DNA of 64,000 bases from Heligmosomoides polygyrus polygyrus (Eukaryota; Nematoda; Chromadorea; Rhabditida; Heligmosomidae). Below, piece after piece: positions 35,901 through 50,400 of the stretch. How positions within the stretch are numbered: position 1 is the first letter of the stretch; every line of letters starts with the position of its first letter. The stretch is taken from contig OX377205.1 of NCBI GenBank assembly GCA_947396885.1, positions 63,212,969 through 63,276,968 on the forward strand. The letters run 5' to 3'. The position numbers were made by a program, and so were the translations under genes. The notes below the pieces were generated by a model. It was given only the letters and a program-made list of their open reading frames with translations, was not told where the DNA came from and made no database searches.

Positions 35901-38452
35901 AGCTCTTCGAATGTAGATGCCCACCTTTCAACAGGGACACCGTCGTCAGCCACAGCGCTGGACAGGCTTCCACCTCGGCCGGTGGAATGAGGATGGTGTG
36001 GTGGCCGGAGTAGACGCTCGACAGACACCACAGCGCGAATCCCAGGCCACAGTACGGATCCAAGCACAGCGCCACGTGACGCGAAGGGTACAGCTCGCAC
36101 GTCACCTGAACAAGAAGGACTAGACTGCCTTCAGGAATAATCACCGTCGACCGGCTAACCTTCAAACTCTTGCACATGCTCAGAGCACCGCCCACGCTGA
36201 CGATAACGCCGACCAGTTGACCGGTGGTGCTTACAGAGAAGTCCTAAATTCGACTCTAAAATCAGAAGAACAAAGACGCTTAGCCTTAACTCACCAAGTA
36301 GCAAGCGTCCGACGGCAACGGTTCTGATGGTTCGGAAGGCGCTTTTCTCTTCCACGAAGCCGGGGAGTCCTCGATGTCGAGGATCATCGGCCACGCTTTG
36401 GAGTCGACTCGATGAGCGGCTTCCTTACTCTGGAAGCGATGCATGGATAACAGTTCGCACCGCCTCTGGCATGACAGCTTGCTGGTACCTTTAGCAGCTT
36501 GCAAACGCCGCTGTTCGAGACAATAGCGACCGCTTTGCTCACGTCGACGATCATACGAACGGAAGGAAGAGTGGTCTGGAGGGTCGCTGCCGACGGCGCC
36601 CGAATGCACACCGGCACCACTCCTGGAAGTCGCGGTCTCAGCTTTTCGTCAGGCATTCTACTCAGCAGATCACTACCGGCGACATCCACATGAAACTACC
36701 GAGGTAAGGTTTCTAAGACAATCGCTTTGTGCAATCTAGCATTCGCGGCAAGCCGTCTTGGCTCTTCGTGATGTCGCGTCCTGCAGTAACATGATACGCT
36801 GAAAACTGCATCGCGCAGCGGGTCGCCAACTCCTTGTAAAAACCCTTCGCCTCCACAAGTTTCAAACAGACTTCCTAACGCAAATCGAAAATCACTTCTT
36901 TGGCATCAACTCCTGCAATTGATCCTCGCCCGCGACCGCTTATTCCATTTTTTCGAAACTCATTCCACTCCTATGTCTTCCAACACAGGTTAGTAAGGAC
37001 GCATATTCGCAATACGCCAATGGTTTCAAGATGAGCCACGTAACCCATCTCCTGTCGCTTTCGTTGGAGAAGCTCAAGGTAACGAACGATCTACTGTTCA
37101 GTATGTTGACTTCGACGCTTTGTCCGTACAAGGAAGGAGCACATGTACGTGCAGAATCCCAGCAGGTACGCTTGCTCGCCTAGTTCTGCCTGATACTTAA
37201 CTTCCGCCACCGAGATGCGGACCGAAATCACTACTAGACCAGCACGGAAACGATAAAGCACAGGTATGACCACCTCGCGAATCGTTTCCGCAAGTCACTC
37301 GCGAGACAGGACACTCAAGCTGCCCCTATGACCATCACCACCTGTCGTTCCGTTGATCACCAGCCATTCTCGGGCAAGACTGGACCCACCAATGTTTCAC
37401 TCCGTCCCTGCCACGTGCCTGAGTAGGACAGTGGATCTTTATCTCTCGAGGGATACGAGGCACGATGTCGTTCAGGAAATCCTAATTGATCACGATCCTG
37501 ATGCGATGGACATCCAGCAGAATCCTGTCGATTACGACTCTCACAATGCGTCAGCGAAACGCATTGTAGTATGGGTTCGGTTCGAGCGACAGCATTCAGA
37601 GTTCCGAGCTTCGTCGGCGTTCGAACCTCAAACGTCGACGAAGCTCGGATCTCCGGAGGCCTCGGGAATAGTCCAAGGAACAGGCATTGTGTGGATGTAC
37701 GATTCGAGTCGGCGAGCTTTCGGTTCGACTTCTGCCCGATGATATGAGCGTGAGGAGAAACAGCAGAGCATGATTTAGTCGCCGACAGTTGATCTTCGTT
37801 AGCATGTCTACCTCTCACACATACTTCACGACTTATTCGAATGTAGCACCAGAGTTTCGGGAGCATGGCTTCCTCTGTCGGTGTCGTCTCTTCGAATTGA
37901 TGGCACGCGTCGTTGAATAGTTACTCCGTTATGCCCGCTGCATTCATTCGGAAATAGGCGCTGCCCGTAAGCAGCCAATGACGGACTGCTTTGCTACCGT
38001 CATAATCGAAACGCAATCCTCCAGGTTGCGCTTCGATCGCTTCCCCTGCACACTCCACCTCACCTACCACAGAGAGTTGTGACGTTCAGTCCCATAAATC
38101 CGAACAGCCACTTGGCTGCACAGCGAGTGCAAATGGACTCACCAGCTACAAGGCAGCCGTAAAAAGCGGCAATAAAGTCAATGCCCGGCGGAAAAATCAG
38201 CGCCACATGGTCGCCTGCATTCAGCCGCCCTCGTTCGACGAGGAATGCACCGATCCGCTCCGCTCTTCTGAAGCAAAAACATCGATTAGGCAGAGCAGCC
38301 GGCAGCGTTGGTGGCATTATCACTCAAAATACTCACTTCAGTAAGCTCGCACACGTGGCCGTATCCTGCTCTGGGCTCTTAGAGGTGACAAGGGTGAACA
38401 GTCTGTGGTCCGGTGAGGACGAGGCTCGTGACCGGAGGATTTCCAGAAGATT
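26902..38452 (-). CDS. dip-2: DIP2 second adenylate-forming domain exons
   Basis: Exons in transcript order: 38452-38337, 38267-38143, 36622-36489, 36429-36295, 36243-36160, 36105-35925, 35874-35763, 35622-35475, 35084-34965, 29010-28930, 28868-28755, about 28580-28373, 28264-28168, 27057-26902. They encode, among others, [136 protein letters not shown] and [20 protein letters not shown]. These are the DIP2 landmarks of the second domain. The 5' edge of the exon near 28580 is uncertain. The intron 29011-34964 carries an RTE LINE and a Tc1 element. Confidence 0.93.
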
Positions 38453-41400
38453 CTAAATGTCTTGGAATAAAAAATTTCACAGGGATGCTCTTAGACTGAG
38501 CTCACCATTTCATCCTCAGAGCCCAAACTTCGTCCTTGCGCGCCGGCTATTCTCACGCCTTGGACAAGATTTCCCAACAGCATCGACGCAGGACCAATAT
38601 CCGACTGAACCTCTCTGGAAAAACGCTGCATTCATTCAGCTCTCTTCAGTGACAACCTTCTGAAGATAAAAGGTGGGACCGGATGGCGTACTAACCGAGG
38701 TTTCGGCAAGTTTATCACACAGCTATGCGGACACATGAGCAGCGTTGATGGATGGAGTTCGCCGGCTTCGAAGCGCTGTCGCGTCTCGGACACGTGGATA
38801 CCACCGAGCGGGGTCTGGAATGCGAAAACCTCTTGCCACCTCAGACTCATCCCGCTTCATTGTCTGCACCGAGTAGCATCTACGGGTCTGCCCAGAAATA
38901 CACGGTCCGAAGAATTCTCGAGAACAGAGTACCATACATGTCCCGAAGGCGCACAGCAGTGGTGCGCGAACGCGCCGTTACCGTAATCGCCGCAGCCAAT
39001 AACGGCACCGATCGAACCCTCTCCTCTGTGCCTGTGCGGGTACGCCCTGCTGGCTTTACCACAGTGGGCGATTACGGTCGATGCTCTAGCCGCCTCCGCA
39101 CCCTCCGCTGTGCGCCTTCGCGACATTTACTCAGAAGACCTGATAAAAAATTGGCCCTAGGATTTTTTTTTTGCTGCATCCTCCGTTCTCGAGAAGCTTA
39201 GGAAGGCCGCGGTAAGAGGTCTACAGCCAATTCGGGAAGGGAGGTCCCGCGAAGGAGCCCCCTTGCCGCAAAGCGACGTCAAAAAGCCCACCTAGCTGTC
39301 GACGTAACCTCAAAAATAGCAAATAAAAACAGCAAAAGTAACAACATCAGTGCCGCATCTCGTGAAAGAACATGTCAAAGCAGAAAACATTTTCGCGTCT
39401 CGCATATTCCCCTATTTTGTTCCGCCACGATATGGTAGTGACCTTCACTAGTTTTCTGACATCATCCTACCAAAGGACTGCCTTCCACTCAGTACGACAG
39501 TGCCCAAAGAATAGCAACTGGTTGACATGAAATTCTCCAGGGAATATGGTATCTCTCCCGTCTATACTTATAATTCGCAGTCAGGCGACACAGCCTTCGA
39601 TTGTTGTTGAAAATTTCTAACAACCAGAGATGTCTGGCTGCAGAACTTTGTTTAAACACTTTTCCAATCGCTGGCCGCTGTTGTTCAAGCCAAGCCCTCT
39701 TATGGGTCACATTGCGTCTGAGCACCTGGTAGATCCAACACATACCTTCGGTAGCTGATTCGAAGGAACGAGGGCCAGACAGTAGATGCCAACTTGATGT
39801 ATGGCGTCGACAGCTTGAAGCACACGCGACATCCACTGAAACACCTTCACCTTCATCATTTCTAACACTTCTCGAGCAACGTTTTAAAGCATAAAGTGGC
39901 CGAGTCTTCGATTAATGAGCACTTTCTAAATGTTTGTGCACGTTCGCAACTTCAAAAATTTCAGTTCTCAATGGGAAGACAGCGAACACTCAGATCAACC
40001 TAATATCCTATTTCAAGCTAGCTGTCGGCGTTCTTCTCAAACGCTTCTAACTAACTGCCACACTCATACACAAAGAATCACGGGAAGCATGATAATTTCC
40101 ACAGTAGCCTCTCGCTTCTACCTGAAAAGAACTAAGGTCTCCTAACCTCTACGCATTCGAAGAACGTCGAGTGGAGAACGAGAGAGCAAAACTTTCACGC
40201 CAGGGGTCGCACTAGCAGTTCGTTTTTACAGGCCACGAAGAGGTGCACCACGACTTCGTCGGTGATCAAAGCTTATGCACCATTCGGGACATTTCCACAC
40301 TAAGGCACGGGCGCTCGGTAGTGGTCACGCTACAGACGATGAGGTCCACGTGGTGAAGCGTTCGGAAACCACTACTAGCACATGACCTCACTGTCACGCT
40401 CGGCCTCTGGTGATTCGCACTGCCATAGAACGGTGGTGTTGATAAGCCCATCCAGCGAGAGAATGTATGTATTGCAGTCTCCTCGAAGCACGGTTTCTAA
40501 CCGCGACCCGACGTCCCTACGATAGCAACCTGAGGCAGTTTCAATGGCAACTACATTAAGCTGAAAGAATTGGACATTTGCTTCTACCTACATCCCGACC
40601 ACTCACCGTAAACGCGTCCTCCTCACTAGCGCCGGGCTTTTGTTCGGCTACGATCACTATCCGCTCGTCACGAAGCACCGACACCGAGAACACTGCGATT
40701 CGACCGCGATACACAAATCGCATAGGCTCAACGGCGAGAACCGTTGCTGAAAATGAAGTTTGGAAGGAGGGTGTCTACGAAAACGAACGCTTATAAGGTT
40801 GTTTGTTGAAAAGAATTTGTGCTAACTTCACTTTACTGATTAAATTGGTTGTTTTCAGAGCTAAAGTAACCTTCTGCTCCATTTTCTAGCAATTCTTTTA
40901 TGATTTACTGTTTTCTAGCAGCGCTAATTGCCTTTTCTTCTACTGCTTTACGCCTGTGTACCACGTGTCCACACCTTAATATAAATGAGAAACGAAATAG
41001 GTCCCTGAAAGGTCACCCATCACTTACTCATCCCTTCTACTACGTGCACAATTCAGAAGTGGCTCAGATGGGACGTTTCAACAGTGGATAATTTAATAGG
41101 ACAAAGCCGCTGTCCCTTAACGCAGTGGTCGTAAGTGCACAAATAGTTCAATGAAATAACGGACAAATTTCTGCAAAGCCATACCAATTATGTCGTCGGC
41201 GGAATGATGTCGGCCGGAGACGCTCAGCTGGGCAGTACGTCGGCCGACCACGAACACCAGGCCGTCCTGAAAGCTGCTCATCAAGGCGTGATGATAGGAA
41301 CGACGCCGTCGTTATGAATGGTTACGAATAGCAATTAACTGAAAGAGTGCAGGTAAAACTCCACTCACCGGACCCATGAATCCAATAAGTCCACTGCGAA

Positions 41401-44400
41401 CATATCGGCGAGGACCAAGAGGCCTGTCGTCAGCACCTAACGGCTCAGCCTGAAAGCAACAAATCTTGCTACCCCATTTGAAGAGTTGTATATTGTATGT
41501 AAATGATTATAACCACTTTCTGCCGCACTAACTAGACAACCTTAATGAACTGTTCCATGAACAACTTGAACCTTATGGGTGCCGAGGACTGCTAGCGATT
41601 ACCATAGGGTTTAACCTATAAGTTGTATTGAGTGAGACTCGGTGTGGCTAATGAAGTGGTAAAACAGCCTCTTACGCCACTACCAGAAAGTCTTCTACCT
41701 TTCCCTTCAGGGACAAATGTATCAATTAACAGCGCATTGTTCGTAGTGCTTGTTCACGTGCCAGTACCAAACTGGTAGCTTTTGCCATTGCCGTTTTCCT
41801 TAAAATGATGTTATACCTCATATTAAGTGACTCACTTGACACTTAGTTTACATGGTAGCTCCATGGCAGGCTGAATTTTCATTGTTCTACTTATATTTCA
41901 GGTCCACTGAAATGTACATAGCTAGGTTAATAAAACAGAAGCTCCCATATATCCTAACTCTCAAATAGCCTCCACGTCTCTGGTGCCCTCAGATAAATCT
42001 GCTGACACTCCCAATCCCCCCCCCCCCCCCCCCCGACTCTCATAAACTCCCAACGGGCTACTCTGCCAAGGAGGACGACAGAAGGAGCCGCTGTCCTGTC
42101 TTCTCAGGCATGTTTACTGTGAAAGAGACGAAGGGATGCATCGTAAGGATATCAGTTTAAACAAATCCTTATCACTCAGCATCAAAGCACGAGAGAACAC
42201 CCGTAACAATCGCCTGGAACATGGTACTGGGTATGCCATTTACTGCAACAAAGACCACGTCTACGAATTTGGCTTCATCAAGATTAACAGCAACATACCA
42301 GAGAAGGGTTCTCAGGCGTAGGTCTGAACGGGAGAAATGGATAGTACTGCGAGAATCTCCACCCTTCGTGTAGTAGAAAAACATGCTTCGTTTTTGCTGA
42401 GTCCTTGAACCCCAAAGAGCTACGGGCCTTCGAAATTGAGTGTACAGTATTGCACCGTCACCCGTACCTATCATAACCTAGCGTAATCGGCCGAAATTTG
42501 GAAAACGGATGTCAGATTCGCGATCGACATCTCAAATAACCCCCCTGGGCGAAGTTTGGGCGAACAATTTTTCGACCTCTCCTCGACCTCCGGAGACGTG
42601 GTCGTGCTTATGGCAGTCTAAATCAACTTATTTCCTACACATCTCCTACACATTTATTTCACTTTAAGTTGTCAAATGAAGGCTTATGTGAGCTGTGCTT
42701 CACTCACTTTTCTCAGTTTCTGAATCATACAATGTTTTCAGCGATTGTTAAACAATAACCTTATAACAGGTACGGGTGACTACAGATGTAGAGGTCACAA
42801 TCACCGACCTCGCCCAAACCTTGCCCAGGGAGGTTATTTAGGGTGCTGATCACGAATCTGACATTCGTTTTTCAATTTTCGGCCGACTACGGTAGGTTAC
42901 GGTAGGTAAGGGTGACTAGGGCCGTCGAAGTCATAATCACCGATTTCGCACAAACTTCTCCCAGAAAGGTTATTTGAGATGGGGATCACGAATCTGACAT
43001 CCGTTTTCCGTTTTACCCAATCCTAAATTACAGTAGGTAAAGGTGATTAACGGTAAGGTCGTGGTCACCGTTTTTGCCCAAACTTCGCATTGAGTACGGA
43101 TCTGATCATAATTTGACAATTTAGAGTGAAACAAATATGTAGGAGATGCGAAGGAAGCAAAATGGTAAAGAAGGCGGCAATCATGAAAAAATGCAAAAAT
43201 ATTGCATAGCACGGGAGTCGGACACCTAACCCAGCACCTGCGAAGTACCCCCGCACCCTGCTGACCAATGACTCGCTTGCCGCAGAGCCTTTCGCGGCGT
43301 CCCATACAACAGCGCGCGCACGCAAGCACGTGAGCACGTGCTGACGGTGCGCTATTGTACCCCCCCCCCCCCCCCGCACCCCTTCGAGGGCCCGTAGCTC
43401 TTTTGGTTCAAGTACTCACAAGGATACTATCTCAACGGTAGGTCGGAACGGCGCAAATGTTGTATATGGGCAGAACCGCCTCTCTCTGGGAAGTAACAAA
43501 CTGCAGGTATCTCGACCCCAATACAACTCTGCGCAGAGTTAGGGGCGACGGAAGTCGCGGGTTGGCGCTCTGTTGATTCACGTGCTCCACAGCTGACGGG
43601 CGCGCGCGGGATGAGGGCTCGTATCGCGGCTCAGCACGGTACACAGGTTGCGTAGCAGGGAAGAGCGCGGGCTCGTAAACTCGAGGTCGGGGGTTTGGAT
43701 CCCGCAGACTGTGTTCGTTTTGCACTTTTACAAAATCCATGTTTATCATATAGGTAATCTACCTAGGGGTATTATAGTGTGTTATAGAGCATGTTTACAT
43801 ATAACATATGCTTCAAACTACAGATTAGCTAAAATGTTCACTTCTGTGTGTCACTTGTGTGAAGCTATAGTCATGTAACGATAGATATTTTGTGGTACTA
43901 GTAAAAAGTTCCGACTCCACCGTCCAAAAAATTTTCGCTGAAACTTTGTCTAGGGGGGTTATTTGGGGTGCTGATCACGAATCTGACATCCGTTTTTCAC
44001 GATTCGGCTGAATAATATAGATACAGGATGGCACAAGATTACATTCTTAAAGTTTCTGACGGCAGGTAGAGACAGAATCGTGAAAAACGGATGTCAGATT
44101 CGTGATCAGCACCCCAAATAACCCCCTAGACGAAGTTTCAGCGAAATCGGTGACTCTGCACCCCAAATAACCCCCCTAGACGAAGTTTCAGCGAAATCGG
44201 TGACTCTGCCTGGACCACCCTTGTTAACGTTATGGGTGGCCTCCCACAGCATCGTGAAAAACGGATGTCAGATTCGTGATCAGCACCCCAAATGAGCACG
44301 TGAATCAACAGAGCGCCAACCCGCAACTTCCGTCGCCCCTAACTCTGCGCAGAGTTTTATTGGGGTCGAGATACCTGCAGTTTGTTACTACCCAGAGAGA

Positions 44401-47400
44401 GGCGGTTCTGCCCATATACAACATTTGCGCCGTTCCGACCTACCGTTGAGATAGTATCCTGGTCAGCAAAAACGAAACATGTTTTTCTACTACATGAAGG
44501 GTGGAGATTCTGGTAGTACTGTCCATTTCCCCCGTTCAGACCTACGCCTGAGACCCTTCCCTGGTTAGTCTGGCTCATCCCACCTATCCCCAGTGATGGA
44601 AACTGGAGGTAACATCTGTTGATCAAAACAAAAACAAAAAGTAAACGAGGCAAAGCCTACTGTCACCATCAACGATGAGTGAGACTATTCTAAACTACAT
44701 CTTATTATAAAATGTAAAACAACGTTAGGCCGCTAATTTTAAGGAGATATGTCCAGTAATAACAAATAAATTCGAAATGCATGAAGGGCAGGATATAGTA
44801 GGCAAACCCTGTTGATGGTAGAATGAATTCTCTCAAGCAGTTGCCTACCTTGAACGTCGCCGTCGAGACGCCTTCCAATCCCCAGTAAGCATGCCCGGTC
44901 GAATTCGCACAAAGGCAAATTTCTCCTAGTTCGTCTGCTCGGCACAGACGTACAGGACCCGTCTGTTTCACAACCACCACTGATCCGCCAGGAATCACTT
45001 GGCCAGCATCCTGAAATCGCCAATGTAGAATACAGAAGTGAGAAACCGTTACCGTAACAGATAAGTGAGACGATTCTCCAACAAAAAAGTCGATAAGTCG
45101 TTTGGGTTTTTCCTGCAGATAATAAACTCAATCACTCCTATCGACCCTGGCCACTAAAACTAGTCCACATCTGTATACTAACCAGTTTCCTGATCGTTGT
45201 TATATGACCTTTTCTGTTTTGGAAGCTTCTTTTAGAAAGGAATGAAGCCGTCACACCAAAGACACGGATTCTGGTGCCTGCGACGTTGCAACCCAAGCTA
45301 CTCTATGTTCAAACGCCCTCTGATGATTGAAAGTAAAGAGAAGAACGAATGGCTGACAACATGTGTTTCAAATCATTTCCTAAGCTTAAGAAGATCCATC
45401 CAAACAAGGTCAACACACTAACTCTAGCGACTTGCTAGAACCAAATGTTGTGCTGAGTTCAACCACAGGATGACACTTGGCATCCTCGTTCCTGCGAGCG
45501 TATACGGATAGCTCAGTGAGGGGATTCTTTCGAACAGGACAAAAATGCAGCAGGATTGACATAATCTAATAAGAATAAGATACTGAGCGTGAAGAGGTGA
45601 AGACTGTTACAACACCGCCGCACTCTTCAAAATTATCCACCAAAAAGCATGACCCTGCCAACCGAAACAAGCCGTGAAACGCGGCGCTAAGAAAATCTGG
45701 TCCTACCTGTAGCGTCAGACTGGTCAAGGAGTTCTCCTTATCCACCCGTACTACGGAATGACTCAGCGCAGCCATCGACAGGATACCTCGTCCACTGCTT
45801 CCACTTCCACTCGACGTTCGCCTGCGTTATCAAAATTACTTCCATAGATTATTCCGTAGCATTTCAGCCAAGCCGCTCACTTTCTCAGCGAGATCGTTCC
45901 CGTCTCAGAACTTCCGGAGCATGGACACATTGCTTCCGATCGCAGTCCATGGGCAGCGAATGTGGCAGCGAACTGGTCGCAGGAAGACAGCGACCACGGA
46001 TTCGCACCGTCGGCGACGAGCAGTGAACGGAGCGAGGCCAGATTGACGTCCTTGTGGTCTCGAGTGGCCAGAAGACCCCAGTGCAGGTCTCTTGACTTCA
46101 CCAGCGCCACCGAAGCTACAAGGAGAAGTAAAATGAGAGCCATTTCGCAGAGCTGCTTATGTCGCTAAGTTACCTTGCAACTTCGTCGCCATCAACATCC
46201 AGCTGGCTGGATTGATCTTCATCAAAGAGTAGGGAACGAAGACAACTCGCATTCCGTTGAACACCGCAGCCAGTACGGAATGCCAGAGCCCGACCTCTCG
46301 CTTGAAGTCCAACACACAAACCATCGTTTCGCCTAGAATTTTGCCCTCTATTTGACACAACAGAGAGAACCAGAAGAGCTAACCGTTGAAAGGTCGCCAA
46401 TAAATCGAAGCACTTATCGCTTTCAATTACTTTGTGTTCATAAACGTAATTAAGAGATACCTTGCTTATACTCCATCGCGCTTGTGATCGCCCGGCAGTG
46501 CGCCAGCATCGCTTGTCGAGAGATACACACGCCCTTCACAGCTCCTTCACGATCACATGCATATTCTATGTAGGCGATACTTTCGTCGGCAACACGAGGA
46601 GGTGCCGTCCAGTCACGGGTCGGCTTCCCCTAAGGCACACAGCAGTAAGAAAACCACCCTTGCTACCCAAACTGACCACAAAAATCCAGATAAGCTGATT
46701 ACCAGCGGTGAAACGAAACGATTTCGAGGTACCCACCAAGTGCTCCGTGATCACCCAGTACAGCCGGGGCCACGACTTTAAGTCAACCAGCTCCTGCGAT
46801 GTGCCGGTCAAGGAGCTTGATCCGGAAGGGGCTGCTCGAGGAAACTGGCTGGAGGAAGCGGTGCTCTTCGGAAGTCCCTAGAAGATAAAGAACAATCTAG
46901 AACGTATCCCGTAATATAAGAGAAACGTAGATAGTGCTTGAGCAACTGATGGTAGCAAGCACTATTGAATTTTTCGAAAATCATTGTCACATACTTTCTG
47001 GATGAATATAAGAAACAATAACTAACAAAATCGAAAGTTTCTGCGGTGTCCTTAAAATACTTACAAGAGAACTGGAAGCTCAACTGAATGCGGCCATGTA
47101 ATGTAGATAAACAAAACAGAGATAAATAGAAAGTTAAAAGGTGGTCATGAAAACCCACTACCATAGCCGAGCGAAATACAAAACAAAAAGATTCGATTTA
47201 TTTTTAAGGAACTCACTTTGTAACATGTCTCCGACGTCAGGGCCACCTTCACACCACAGCTGCCTAGAAGAAATCCAAGCTGCTGAATGCCGGCGTCCTG
47301 AACAAACTCATTTCAACCTTCACTGGCGTGATCAGTGAAATTGGCTGATTCGTTAGTACACTTACCCGTTTTGTTAACGGCACTTCGACGGGTACGGGCA

Positions 47401-50400
47401 CAACACCTGCCAATATGCAGCCGTAGAATGCTGATAAAAACGCTAGCGGCTCCGTATTCGGGTAAATCAGAGCCACACGGTCACCCGGCTTGCACATTTG
47501 CACCTGAAGCATCAGCAATCATAAAGGTGGTCTGTCGACGAAGTCTAGATCGCGAAGGTCTTTCAAACAAGCTTTACCTTCGTATTGTCCTTTCCAGCGG
47601 ATATCGTCTTGTTCAGCAGCATAAAGGCAACTTTGTTGGATCGACTCAACAACTTCCCTGAATACACGTACGTGATGCCACAGTCGTAAGGAAACAATTG
47701 AAAGGGTTTCACCGGCCACCACCCTTCACCATCAGTCTTCATAAATCCTCAAAAAGCTCCACTTTTTAGACATTCACACAATAGAAAGCTTCGATAACAC
47801 AAACCCTGAACTAAGGCATGGCCACAGGATGCTATGTCACTCCTACTACTCCAGAGATCGCCGTCGGAAACCCTGCGACACTTCCGTTCCCTTTAGACAG
47901 TACAATGAGAACAACAAACCCCTCCGTAGGCATCTCAAAATGTTCTGCTAACAACGGTCTCTATTTGACGAGCATCAGCATGTTTCAGTACAAGCTGTCA
48001 CACCTGCGTACTACCCTTCCCCGAGGACATCTTTGAACAACTACGTGCATTACACGAGTTGCTAAGCTATCCGAGCAACATCAGAATGATAACGTGAGCG
48101 TAGTGGCAGAAACTAACGGATTTGCACCTGCGTGGTTTAATACCCACTAAAGGGCTGTGACTCTGGCGGACCGCTCTCTGCACCTTTCTCTCACTCATCG
48201 CGCAGCTGTTACAATCTATTGGCAACGGTGACGCTTCGGAATCGCATAGGTTGCTCGTTTCCGTCACCAGAGCGTCAACTCAAGCATATGTGGGATCTGC
48301 CGTTTTTACCAGCCATCGTCATTAAACCCTGTCAAAGGCATCATCCAATTTTCTACCGCGAGGATTCGTCCTCGTACGCACCTGAGCAACCTCAGTTCAG
48401 CTGAGGATGCTGCCTCTGCTGCACCTTACCAAACGATCAGTTCTCTCTAGGGTATAGCACATGTAGCTTCCTCTTCTGACATGGTGCAATAACATCCAAC
48501 TAATCGTAAAACGCCTGTGCACTAAGGCAACCGCTACCGTGAACCTTATAGACGTACTGCAATGACTTATTCCAGTAAATTTTGACGCTGCGATAGCATG
48601 TAATCTCAAGGCGAGCTTTCGGGTGTTCACTTAGTAGCCATTCTCCAAAAAGCGAGCCTTCGCAGAAAGTTTACCCCTACGGAGTACCATAGACTATGGA
48701 TTACCGGTGGCCTGGCATGCCTACTAAGACAGCAAGAGCAAAGCCGCAGAGAGGAACGACTCGTTTGCAGAGTGTTGTTTTACTTTTTTCGAGATGCCAA
48801 TGTCTCACTTTTCTTATTCCATATGCATGCAAAAGGAAAAAACGAGTTCACGTGCCTTACATATCTGATCCCTTTCAACAACACTTCTACTAGTGGAAGA
48901 TGCCCTGTGCGAAACAAACCCGATCGGGACCCTGGGAGTTACCCGCAACTCGCCGAAACCGATATCCGTTGGAGCATCGATCTCTTTCAACTAATCGTAA
49001 GCCCGATGCACGGCAGGTGCTCTCATCAATCAGCAATTTCTCACAAGGATTACTTTTCGAAACAGCTTATTCGTCATCCCCTTCCAGACAGAACCGTCTC
49101 CAAAGCTCACCGTAGGTGATCTGCTGACTCGGTCGACCAGCTTGATCAAGCACCATCCCGGCAACGCTTTTCGGTGTTGAGGTACCATATCGGTGAAGAG
49201 CGCTAAACATACGTATTTGAACTTCGACCCAGTTAAAGCCCTCGTTACGCTGATACTGCATTGCTCCTACTTTATTTCAGAAGAAAAATGGGCGTAACGA
49301 TACACTTTGCTGATGGAAGTTTGAGCAATGTGCAGATGTGTTTGCATTCCGCATTCCAGCGGTGAGTGATCAATCTCTTCAACTGACAGGTGTAACGAGG
49401 AAAAAATGCAGGTAGATGAAATACAACTGTCAACGTCACGCAGTGGTGAAACGAGTGCAAAAAGTGATGGAAAAATAAGAGTGGAAGATCCCGGTGGAAG
49501 CAGATAGAAGTATGCATTAATGGAATTATTCAAGAAAGGCTCTACTTTGAACAAAACCGAAAAGAGGCAAATAATGTGTGGAACACAGAAACACTTCTCA
49601 AGTCACTTTAACTGATCTTTTAAAAACCAGCGTTTGGTGCAACTTTTTGTGCCAACTGATTCTGTATCACTTTTTGACTAAACAGCTTCTGCGTTTTGCT
49701 CTTGCCAATCTCAAAAAAAAAACAAATTTTGCTGTACTCTTTTGTGAATTTATTTTTTGTCGCTTTTGGCCTAATAAATGTTCTGTTCTGTTCTGTAATT
49801 TGAGCGTATGGACGAATCTGCGGCATCACGCTCACCTATCCAGGCTCCGAGGATGATTCTGCGTCGCTGCAGCTGCACTATCACCTCGAACCGGTGTCAT
49901 CAGCTGTCCTTCGGGTCGAGGCGCTGCAGGATCGATCATCTTTGCCACTGCTTAAATGCGCACATGAGCAGGAGACTTAATCGTCATATTTCATGTGAAT
50001 AACGAGCACTGTTCAGCAGACAGCATGGTGATCCATCGCACTGCTAATCTATTTTTAATTCGACTCGCATCCGTACAATTTATTTTCAGCCTATAACACG
50101 CTGACTTATTAACTCAAAGAGAGTGTAGAGGCCAAATACCCATTCGCAGTGGTCAGCTGATAGCTACTGCACAGCGTGACACATTCTGGAGGAAGAAAAA
50201 ACGCGTTAACGCCGATTTTTATTCAATTTTACTCTTTCTCCTCCAAACTTGGTATGTCTATATCAGCATGGCAGTTCATATGTTACCAAAACAGAGCTCA
50301 ATTCTAAGCTACCATGGCGCCAGGAGTTCTCCCTCACATCATCTATGCGTTATAATTAAGGAAATGTTGTCACATCAAGGCCTGCTTTGCACTCCCACTC

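Larger units (their letters stand above)
41450..44848. other. DIP2 intron rich in nested repeats
   Basis: This 3.4-kb intron holds a module with GGATGTCAGATTCGTGATC in at least six copies in both orientations, two tRNA-derived repeats, a long inverted repeat, and two runs of 16-18 C (about 42017-42034 and 43361-43376). No exon is recognised inside. Confidence 0.7.

Noticed and set aside
40266..40451. Minus-strand frame between two DIP2 exons
   Set aside because: The flanking exons (40746-40607 and 39835-39746) join in phase without it, and it matches no part of DIP2.
43640..43735. Possible functional tRNA gene
   Set aside because: A-box and B-box matches are present, but the acceptor stem does not pair and the sequence is part of a repeated unit; it is better explained as a SINE.
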